Positions 1 through 5,588 of a stretch of 7,296 bases of DNA are shown here, one piece after another. Numbering within the stretch: the stretch's first letter is position 1; every line of letters starts with the position of its first letter. Below the pieces are notes generated by a model, which saw only the letters and a program-made list of their open reading frames with translations, was not told the DNA's origin and searched no databases. Source of the stretch: Candidatus Cloacimonadota bacterium (GTDB lineage: Bacteria > Cloacimonadota > Cloacimonadia > Cloacimonadales > TCS61); assembly GCA_018654125.1 (NCBI GenBank), contig JABIME010000199.1:1-7296 (forward strand), written 5' to 3'. The translations under genes were made by a program, and so were the position numbers.

Positions 1-371
1 CTGGGACCACCACCAGCATTCTTTACCATGAATCCTGCAGCCAGGATTGCTCCCAGAAAAGCAAAACTGGTTCCTTGAATACTTAGAAGTCCCGAACCGA
101 TTGGTCCAACTCTTTTAACTTGAATAAATGTAGCCACACCGGAAACAATGAGTGCCATGCTGATAAGATAGGGAACTTCTTTGCCTAAACCCAATACACC
201 ACCAATAATCAAAGTGGGTGTAATGATTCCAACAAAGATCGCCAGCAGGTGCTGCAGAGCCGCAAAAATTGACTCTATTACTGGTGGTTTATCATTTAAT
301 CCGTAGATAATTCCATGTGTATCTTTTAAAGATGTGAATGGCTCTTGGCCTTTTTCATTTGAATTTTCCAT
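1..371 (-). CDS. NCS2 family purine (xanthine/uric acid-type) permease, 5' part only
   Basis: Proton-coupled nucleobase transporter of the inner membrane, nucleobase-ascorbate transporter (NCS2) family. Only the first 123 codons are present; the rest lies beyond the left edge (the usual length is about 430-460 residues). Seen: a polar N-terminus, then YGLNDKPP (residues 23-30), a hallmark lead-in of NCS2 proteins, QH at 40-41 in the first membrane segment (the conserved His of XanQ-type permeases), a second hydrophobic segment near 66-84, and GSGLLSIQGTSF (92-103) in the third. The start ATG at 371 has a GGAG ribosome site (379..382) 7 nt upstream. It lies 133 nt downstream of the ABC permease gene, on the same strand, with its own possible promoter. 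NCS2 membership is firm. Xanthine versus urate specificity cannot be settled; uracil (UraA type) is less likely from the TM3 motif. The purine ABC importer next door supports a purine substrate. Confidence 0.88.
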   Translation of the reverse strand, partial: MENSNEKGQEPFTSLKDTHGIIYGLNDKPPVIESIFAALQHLLAIFVGIITPTLIIGGVLGLGKEVPYLISMALIVSGVATFIQVKRVGPIGSGLLSIQGTSFAFLGAILAAGFMVKNAGGGP

Positions 372-433
372 TAATACTCTCCTCTCTTCAAGTGATTATT
401 AATCTTCTGTTCACAGAGAAAGTACCTGGTACA

Positions 434-452
434 CCCGAATCTCATCTTCGGG
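434..452 (-). other. Leader hairpin upstream of NCS2 permease gene
   Basis: Read on the minus strand, CCCGAA and TTCGGG form a 6-bp stem around a 7-nt loop, 63-81 nt before the permease start codon. It is followed by two short self-complementary stretches: GTAC-CAG-GTAC, and TCTG-TGAA-CAGA near 404..415. There is no U-run after any of them, so this is not an intrinsic terminator. Purine transporter leaders often carry riboswitches, but the conserved loop sequences of the guanine/adenine riboswitch are not visible here. Its role is unassigned. Confidence 0.35.
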
Positions 453-460
453 ATAAACCT

Positions 461-472
461 TAAACCGGTTTA
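461..472. promoter_or_regulatory. 12-bp perfect palindrome, candidate operator
   Basis: TAAACCGGTTTA reads the same on both strands. If the candidate promoter at 479..508 is real, the palindrome sits at or just after the transcription start of the NCS2 permease gene, a usual place for a repressor site. No regulator is identified. Its 3' half can also pair within the leader RNA, so it could act as RNA structure instead. Confidence 0.3.
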
Positions 473-478
473 GAAATT

Positions 479-508
479 TATTTACTTATGTTACTATTTT
501 TATATCAA
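479..508 (-). promoter_or_regulatory. Candidate sigma70-type promoter for the NCS2 permease
   Basis: On the minus strand TTGATA (503..508) is followed after 18 nt by TAAATA (479..484), a fair match to -35/-10 boxes. The -35 box overlaps the stop codon of the upstream ABC permease gene. No terminator separates the two genes, so the permease could also be read from the ABC operon. The region is very AT-rich, so chance matches are common. Confidence 0.3.
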
Positions 509-1428
509 CCCCTGCTCTCTCGGAAATAAGATTCACCCAGAGCTTTTGGTAAATTAGATCTCTTTCCTTTTATAGAAATAAATAATAAGAATAATAAAGT
601 GAAAACATATGGAATACTCTTAAGTAAAATTATTGGGAATGGAATATTAAACTTTTGTAGATTAAGCCCAAGTTGAGTTAAACCTCCAAAGAGGTAAGCC
701 CCACCATAAGCTATAAGTGGATTCCAATTTGCAAATATTACTAGGGCAATAGTTATCCAACCCTTACCAGCTGTCATCCCTTCAACCCATAATCTTGAAT
801 ATCCAACAGAGAGATAGACGCCACTTATTCCAATAAAAATGCCACCAACAATGGTTGCAATATATCTAACCTTAATTACCTTAATTCCCATGATTTCACT
901 AGAAAGGGGTTCTTCTCCACTACTTCGTAGTGCAAGTCCCCACTTTGTTCTATTAAAAACAAACCAGACTATAACTGGTAATATAAAGGCAAAATAAACT
1001 AAAATATTATGATTGAATAATACTTCTCCCAAAACTGGGATCTTGTTTAAAAGAGGTATTGGAATTGCTTCGAAAGATGCCTTTAGGGTTTTACCAACCA
1101 TACTCACACCAAAAAAAGCACTTGCTCCGGTACCGAACATCGTTAGGGCAAGCCCAGATACAACCTGATTCGCTTGTAACGTTATTGTCATGAATGCATG
1201 TATCAAACCCATTGCACCACCAATAAGTGCAGCTCCTAATATTGCCAAAATTAAGCTTTCAGTAGTATAGGCTAAATAAAAACCAAAGAAAGCACCCATC
1301 AGCATAATTCCTTCTACTCCCAAGTTTAAAATACCAGAACGCTCTGTTATTATCTCACCAATAGTTGCATAAAGTATTATTGTTCCACTTGCTATTGCTG
1401 CATAAAGTATCGTAATAATATCGTTCAT
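505..1428 (-). CDS. ABC transporter permease 2, nucleoside/purine importer (NupQ-like)
   Basis: Second membrane subunit of the importer, 307 residues, in the BPD_transp_2 family (RbsC/BmpC/NupQ type). Hydrophobic segments are visible near residues 5-23, 38-54, 58-80, 88-108, 140-158, 188-208, 223-250 and 266-286. The first cytoplasmic loop has the family motif GEIITERSGILNLGVEG (24-40). The cytoplasmic loop at 160-188 (Gly-Leu-Ala-Leu-Arg ... Met-Gly-Ile-Lys) is the expected coupling helix that docks on the ATPase. The length is normal for the NupQ branch, which is shorter than NupP. The start ATG at 1428 shares its A with the TAA stop of permease 1 (TAATG), with GGGGGA just upstream, so translation is very likely coupled. 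It presumably forms a heterodimeric channel with permease 1. The family is clear; the exact substrate is inferred from homology to nucleoside importers and from the neighbouring NCS2 permease. Confidence 0.93.
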   Translation of the reverse strand: MNDIITILYAAIASGTIILYATIGEIITERSGILNLGVEGIMLMGAFFGFYLAYTTESLILAILGAALIGGAMGLIHAFMTITLQANQVVSGLALTMFGTGASAFFGVSMVGKTLKASFEAIPIPLLNKIPVLGEVLFNHNILVYFAFILPVIVWFVFNRTKWGLALRSSGEEPLSSEIMGIKVIKVRYIATIVGGIFIGISGVYLSVGYSRLWVEGMTAGKGWITIALVIFANWNPLIAYGGAYLFGGLTQLGLNLQKFNIPFPIILLKSIPYVFTLLFLLFISIKGKRSNLPKALGESYFRESRG

Positions 1429-2486
1429 TATTTCCCCCTGATGAGCTTAACATTGTAATTTTTGAAGAGTTCGCTTCCTAATATTGCAAATAGAATAAGA
1501 GCTTGCATAACCACTCCAACAGCAGCTGGTAATCGCATGGCTATCTGTAATGAATCGGCACCCTTTAATAAGATACTGAGGAAGATAGCAAAAATAACGA
1601 TTATAAATGGATTAGTTCGAGCCAGCCAGGCAACGATAATTCCTGTATAACCATAACCGGTAGATATTTGTTGATGAAGCTTGTATTCGACTCCACTAAT
1701 CAGGCTTACACCGGCAAGTCCTGCCAATGCACCACTCATAAGGAAAACCATGAACATCATTTTCTTTATATTGATCCCAGCATATTTAGCAGCTTTTAAA
1801 CTGGATCCTGTCAGTCGTAATTTGTAACCTGTTTTTGTATGATAGATAAGAATATACAATAAAACTACCAACACTAAAGCTATGAACAATCCTGTATGAA
1901 CTCTGCCAAAACCGATTCTATCGAATTTGGCTTCTACTGGGAATTCCGGAGTGTAGGGGAAATTGTCTTTTCCCTTCCATGGTCCAAACAGAAAATAATC
2001 CGTAATATTTATTGCTACATAATTAAGCAATAAAGTTGATATCACTTCATTCATTTTAAATTTAATTTTTAATAAGGCGGGAATGGCAGCCCACAAAGCA
2101 CCACCAATTGCACCAAGAATAATAAGAACAGTTAGTTCTAAAGGTTTAGGAAGGACCGGACCATAAATGATAAATGCAGTTGCTAGAGTTGCTCCAAAAA
2201 AGAGTTGTCCTTCAGCTCCTATATTCCATAACTTACTATTTAAAGCTATTGCTACTGCCAAACCAGTAAAGATAAGAGGGATAGCCTTCACTAAAGTTTC
2301 AGAAATGCCATAGGGAGTACCTAATGCGGATGTGATCACTTTCCATAAAGCAACGAATGGATTAACTCCATTGAGGGCAATGAATATACCAGAAAGAACA
2401 AATGCAATTCCAATAGCCGAAAGTGTGATGATAAGTTCTTCTCTTTTTGAGACTCTCTCTTTTTGTTCCAGTTTTATCTTAAACAT
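1428..2486 (-). CDS. ABC transporter permease 1, nucleoside/purine importer (NupP-like)
   Basis: First membrane subunit of the importer, 352 residues, BPD_transp_2 family, NupP/BmpB branch. A charged N-terminal tail of about 17 residues precedes the first membrane segment (18-38). Further hydrophobic segments are near 64-82, 94-110, 117-138, 148-166, 197-215, 243-264, 279-308 and 320-338. The motif LNSKLWNIGAEGQLFFGA (82-99) corresponds to the first-loop signature of its partner, and HTKTGYKLRLTGSS with KAAKYAGI (216-238) is the coupling loop. The start ATG lies within the 3' end of the ATPase gene (8-nt overlap) and is preceded by AAGGAGGTGA with suitable spacing, an unusually strong ribosome site. 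Its stop overlaps the next gene. The charged tail and greater length are usual for NupP-type subunits. Family assignment is firm; purine nucleoside or base as cargo is inferred. Confidence 0.93.
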   Translation of the reverse strand: MFKIKLEQKERVSKREELIITLSAIGIAFVLSGIFIALNGVNPFVALWKVITSALGTPYGISETLVKAIPLIFTGLAVAIALNSKLWNIGAEGQLFFGATLATAFIIYGPVLPKPLELTVLIILGAIGGALWAAIPALLKIKFKMNEVISTLLLNYVAINITDYFLFGPWKGKDNFPYTPEFPVEAKFDRIGFGRVHTGLFIALVLVVLLYILIYHTKTGYKLRLTGSSLKAAKYAGINIKKMMFMVFLMSGALAGLAGVSLISGVEYKLHQQISTGYGYTGIIVAWLARTNPFIIVIFAIFLSILLKGADSLQIAMRLPAAVGVVMQALILFAILGSELFKNYNVKLIRGK

Positions 2487-4068
2487 CAGTCACCTCCTTT
2501 CCTTTTTTATCTTCAGATCCACTACTCATCTCCTTCACTGCTTCTTCTTCTGTACATCCACTCATCATTAAACCGATCTCTTCTAATGAATGATCTCCGT
2601 TGTTAAATATCCCTGTGAAATTACCTTCATACATAACAGCAATTCTATCAGATAACCCAAAGATCTCATCAAAATCTCCTGAAATAAGAATAACTGCCTT
2701 ACCTTGGTTTCTAAGTTGCAAAATTGCATTTCTTACAAATTCGGTTGCGCCAACATCTAAGCCACGTGTGGGATAGACGAATACATACAAGTCACAATCT
2801 CGTTCCATTTCTCTACCAATAATTAATTTCTGCAGGTTTCCTCCAGAAAGAAGTAAAGCAGGAAGATTTATGCTAGGTAAAAAGATATTATATTTTTCAA
2901 TAATTTTTTCTGCATATTCCTTTAGTTTTTTGTTATCAAGCAGAACACCTTTCTTAAACTTTGGTAATCTGTAAACTTTCATAATAATATTTTCCCAGAC
3001 AGATTGATTACCTGCAACACCCACACGTATTCTGTCTCCTGGAACATAACTGACGCCTTTATCTATCCTCTTTACAGGAGAATCATTTGAAATGTCATCA
3101 CCCTTAAAAAAGATCTTTCCTCGTATCACATCACGATTACCGGTAAGAGCATCAGCCAACTCGACCTGACCATTTCCACTAACTCCGGCAATTCCAATAA
3201 TTTCCCCACCTGCCAGATCAAAAGAGAGATTGTTAACAGCCAAGACTCCTTTATCGGAATTTACAAACAGATTTTGTATTTTTATAACGCTAGGTTTTGT
3301 TTCTACTTTTGGTCTTTCAAAAGTGATTTCACTCTCTTTGCCAACCATCATTTTTGCCAGCTTACGAGGATTTGTGTCGTTTTTATCTACAGTGGCAATT
3401 TTTAGTCCTTTACGCAGAACAGTTATTTTGTCGGCAATATTAAATACTTCAGACATCTTGTGAGTAATAAAAATAATTCCTTTTCCTGTTTTAGCGATGC
3501 TTTTAAGTATTTCCATTAAATTATCAGCTTCTTGTTTTGTGAGAACAGTAGTTGGCTCGTCTACTATAAGAACGTCAACTTCTCGAACCAACATTTTTAA
3601 TATTTCTACCTTTTGTCTTACTCCAATTGGAAGCTCTCCAACTATCGCATCCAGATCAACCTGGAAATTGAATTGATCCATATAAGTTTTTATTAGTTTC
3701 TTTTTTTCTGGAATGTTAATAACATATTTGTTGTCTGGGTGTCCTAGAATTAAATTCTCTAAAACTGTAAGATTTCCAACTAAACTAAAACGCTGATGAA
3801 CCATCCCAATTCCAATTTTAAGGGCTTCTCCCGGGAAATTAAAATTTAATTTATCTCCTTTGAAATAAATATCTCCTTCATCTGGGAAGTAAACACCTGT
3901 TAGCATGTTCATGAGAGTGGTTTTACCGGCACCATTCTCTCCTAGTAGTGCATGGATTTCCCCTTTTTCTAATGTAAAATCAACATTGGTGTTAACCTTA
4001 TTCCCAAAAAAAGATTTCGAAATATTTTTCATTAGAACTAGATTGTTATTATTATCAGACAAAATCAT
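2479..4068 (-). CDS. ABC transporter ATP-binding protein with two nucleotide-binding domains, BMP/nucleoside importer (NupO-like)
   Basis: Cytoplasmic energy-coupling subunit, 529 residues, with two fused ABC domains as in NupO, RbsA and MglA. Domain 1: Walker A GENGAGKT (43-50), Q-loop Q92, a weak signature LPIGVRQ (146-152), Walker B LIVDEP (167-172), H-loop H203. Domain 2: Walker A replaced by GVSGNGQ (295-301, no Lys), a good signature LSGGN (407-411), and Walker B altered to FVYP (430-433), followed by TRGLDVGA. So one composite ATP site (Walker A of domain 1 with the signature of domain 2) looks competent and the other looks degenerate. Degeneracy of the second Walker A is usual in this family. 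The start is uncertain: AGGAG touches the ATG at 4068 directly, whereas a TTG two codons later has 6-nt spacing. The gene lies downstream of the terminator hairpin after the lipoprotein gene and overlaps permease 1 by 8 nt. The acidic, Lys-rich tail from about residue 507 is probably disordered. Confidence 0.95.
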   Translation of the reverse strand: MILSDNNNNLVLMKNISKSFFGNKVNTNVDFTLEKGEIHALLGENGAGKTTLMNMLTGVYFPDEGDIYFKGDKLNFNFPGEALKIGIGMVHQRFSLVGNLTVLENLILGHPDNKYVINIPEKKKLIKTYMDQFNFQVDLDAIVGELPIGVRQKVEILKMLVREVDVLIVDEPTTVLTKQEADNLMEILKSIAKTGKGIIFITHKMSEVFNIADKITVLRKGLKIATVDKNDTNPRKLAKMMVGKESEITFERPKVETKPSVIKIQNLFVNSDKGVLAVNNLSFDLAGGEIIGIAGVSGNGQVELADALTGNRDVIRGKIFFKGDDISNDSPVKRIDKGVSYVPGDRIRVGVAGNQSVWENIIMKVYRLPKFKKGVLLDNKKLKEYAEKIIEKYNIFLPSINLPALLLSGGNLQKLIIGREMERDCDLYVFVYPTRGLDVGATEFVRNAILQLRNQGKAVILISGDFDEIFGLSDRIAVMYEGNFTGIFNNGDHSLEEIGLMMSGCTEEEAVKEMSSGSEDKKGKEVTDV

Positions 4069-4100
4069 CTCCTACGTTATAATTGGAATTTAATGAATCT

Positions 4101-4137
4101 AAAAAATAAACAGGAGGTTGGAAAAACCAACCTCCTG
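4101..4137 (-). terminator. Rho-independent terminator/attenuator between lipoprotein and ATPase genes
   Basis: On the minus strand CAGGAGGTTGG and CCAACCTCCTG (4111..4137) form a perfect 11-bp stem with a TTTTT loop, followed at once by TTTATTTTTT (4101..4110). It begins 14 nt after the lipoprotein stop and ends 32 nt before the ATPase start. No U-run follows on the plus strand, so it acts on the minus strand only. Partial termination here would give more binding protein than membrane and ATPase subunits, a common arrangement in ABC importer operons. Confidence 0.88.
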
Positions 4138-4151
4138 AAGAATTACAAATA

Positions 4152-5234
4152 TTATTTTGCTTCAGGGATTTTTCCCTTAACACCTTTTACAAACCATTGA
4201 ATACTAAGTTTTTCGCCATCATTAAGCTCAGCACCTTCTTCAACTTTCAGTTCACCTTCATTACTATAAAGTGGACCTGCAAAAATTTGATCACTCTCGA
4301 TAATTCCAGCTTTAACAACTTCTAAATTATCAATAAGTTCTTGTGGAACAACTTCATTAAATGTAGAAAGTGAAGTTATACCTGTATCAAGTCCCCACCA
4401 TATTGGATCGTTAACCCATGTACCTTCTTTGATCTTTGTAGCTATATCTGTATAGTATACGCCCCAATTCCAAATTGCACTTGTTAATTGTGCTGTTGGA
4501 GCCATGAAAGACATATCACTATCATTACCAATAGAATAAATTCCTGCAGCTTCGGCAGCTTCTTGTGGACCTGCTGAGTCTGTACCTTGTGTAATAAGAT
4601 CGCAACCTGCAGCGATCATTGTGTTTGCTGCTTCTTTTTCATGAACTGGATCGAACCATGAATTTGTCCAGATAACCATTACGGTTGCATCAGGATTTAC
4701 GCTTTGAGCACCAAGTGTAAAAGCGTTTACGTGGCGAACGATCTCAGGAATTGGGAATGGAGCTACATAACCAAGCATGCCGCTTTTAGACATTGTTCCA
4801 GCAACAACTCCAGCCATATATTTTGTTTGATACATTCTTCCAAAATAATTTGTTGAATTTTCTGCAGTCTTGTATCCGCTACAGTGATGGAATTTTACAT
4901 CAGGATATTTTGCTGCAACTTCGATAGTTGGATCCATATATCCGAATGAAGTTGTGAAGATCATATTACAGCCAGATTCTACGAGCTCTGTAATAACTCT
5001 AGTTGCCTCAGCACCTTCTGGTACAGTTTCAACAAAAGTTGATTCATCAACAAAATCAAGTTCTTCCATTGTTTTTCTACCTTCATCATGTGCTGTGGTC
5101 CACCCTGCATCTTCTACTGGTCCTACATAAACATAACCGGCTTTTAGGTTTTCACTTTTAGTGGCTCCGCCACCGCATCCTGCGATAAGCATAACTGCTG
5201 CGATCGTTACAAAAATCCAAAATAATTTTTTCAT
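4152..5234 (-). CDS. BMP family (PnrA-like) substrate-binding lipoprotein of a nucleoside/purine ABC importer
   Basis: Extracytoplasmic receptor that captures the substrate for the downstream ABC importer; 360 residues, normal for the family. Seen: a type II signal peptide with MKK, a hydrophobic core at 4-18 and lipobox LIAGC (Cys20), so the mature protein is lipid-anchored; then a Gly/Ser-rich linker. The mature part opens with AGYVYVGPVEDAGWTTAHDEGR (32-53; Asp42, Gly44, Trp45, His49 and Asp50 stand out), the variant seen in many BMP proteins instead of the GDxSFN form of Treponema PnrA. A periplasmic-binding fold follows, with repeated beta/alpha segments, GTDSAGPQEAAEA (217-229), IGNDSDM (235-241) and WWGLDTG (279-285). 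The start ATG at 5234 is preceded by AGGAAGGAG. Characterised relatives bind purine nucleosides (PnrA, NupN) or riboflavin (RfuA). Purine is preferred here because of the NCS2 purine permease downstream, but the substrate is an inference. Confidence 0.93.
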   Translation of the reverse strand: MKKLFWIFVTIAAVMLIAGCGGGATKSENLKAGYVYVGPVEDAGWTTAHDEGRKTMEELDFVDESTFVETVPEGAEATRVITELVESGCNMIFTTSFGYMDPTIEVAAKYPDVKFHHCSGYKTAENSTNYFGRMYQTKYMAGVVAGTMSKSGMLGYVAPFPIPEIVRHVNAFTLGAQSVNPDATVMVIWTNSWFDPVHEKEAANTMIAAGCDLITQGTDSAGPQEAAEAAGIYSIGNDSDMSFMAPTAQLTSAIWNWGVYYTDIATKIKEGTWVNDPIWWGLDTGITSLSTFNEVVPQELIDNLEVVKAGIIESDQIFAGPLYSNEGELKVEEGAELNDGEKLSIQWFVKGVKGKIPEAK

Positions 5235-5277
5235 ACTTTCTCCTTCCTTTTTTTAGATTAACATTTTATTTTTTTTA

Positions 5278-5291
5278 TAATTTCGAAATTA
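5278..5291. promoter_or_regulatory. 14-bp perfect palindrome, candidate operator upstream of the importer
   Basis: TAATTTCGAAATTA is identical on both strands. It lies 44-57 nt before the lipoprotein start codon and just downstream of the candidate -10 box at 5300..5305, a position suited to a repressor. The arms are A/T-only around a central CG, so chance occurrence in this AT-rich spacer is possible. No regulator gene is in the window. Confidence 0.32.
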
Positions 5292-5299
5292 GCACACAC

Positions 5300-5328
5300 A
5301 TATTTTTAGCTACGATATTACAGTTCAA
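5300..5328 (-). promoter_or_regulatory. Candidate promoter of the ABC importer operon
   Basis: On the minus strand TTGAAC (5323..5328) is followed after 17 nt by AAATAT (5300..5305). The -35 box is good and the -10 box weak. This gives a leader of about 55-60 nt ahead of the lipoprotein gene. It is the best-spaced pair found, but the spacer is AT-rich and other starts are possible. Confidence 0.25.
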
Positions 5329-5588
5329 TTTATCTTTCTTTTTTAAATATATTTTTAATGTATAAGATAGAGAGGATAGATTAATGTTAATTAAGTTCAA
5401 TTGTAAAATCTCTTTATTAATTCTAATATCTTTTAATTTCATTAATACAAAATAAGTAAAATGTACAATTCGGTGTCAAGAGGAAAATTTGAGTGTAATA
5501 AAACTTTAATTTGTAACAAACCTTTTGCTTGACATACACCCCAATACTTTTTTTTGAAGAGAAAATTATTATCATTATGGAGTATTAA
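5329..5588. other. AT-rich divergent intergenic spacer, no convincing gene
   Basis: The remainder of the 354-nt gap between the divergent lipoprotein and oxidoreductase genes. It contains an 11-bp near-palindrome TTTGTAACAAA (5510..5520), a TTGACA -35-like hexamer on the plus strand (5529..5534) with no good -10 box at the normal distance, and a T-run at 5548..5555. The ribosome site GGAG (5579..5582) of the oxidoreductase gene lies 6 nt before its start codon. No tRNA-like or other structured RNA was recognised. Confidence 0.5.

Noticed and set aside
372..480. Guanine/adenine-type purine riboswitch
   Set aside because: The conserved loop and junction sequences of that class could not be found on the minus strand. 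Only generic hairpins are visible, so no named riboswitch is claimed.
1462..4093. Plus-strand open frames of 62-79 codons inside the transporter genes
   Set aside because: They are antisense to genes with clear domain motifs, lack ribosome sites and have low-complexity sequences.
4069..4100. Internal promoter for the ATPase gene (TATAAC on the minus strand, about 4077..4082)
   Set aside because: No -35 box at suitable spacing; the hexamer is so near the start codon that the message would be nearly leaderless, and the region is AT-rich.
5384..5455. Plus-strand 23-codon open frame (begins Met-Leu-Ile-Lys-Phe) with a GAGG-like sequence upstream, possible leader peptide
   Set aside because: It is very short and lies in AT-rich sequence where such frames arise by chance. 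It has no recognisable regulatory codons or following attenuator hairpin, and more than 130 nt separate it from the next gene.
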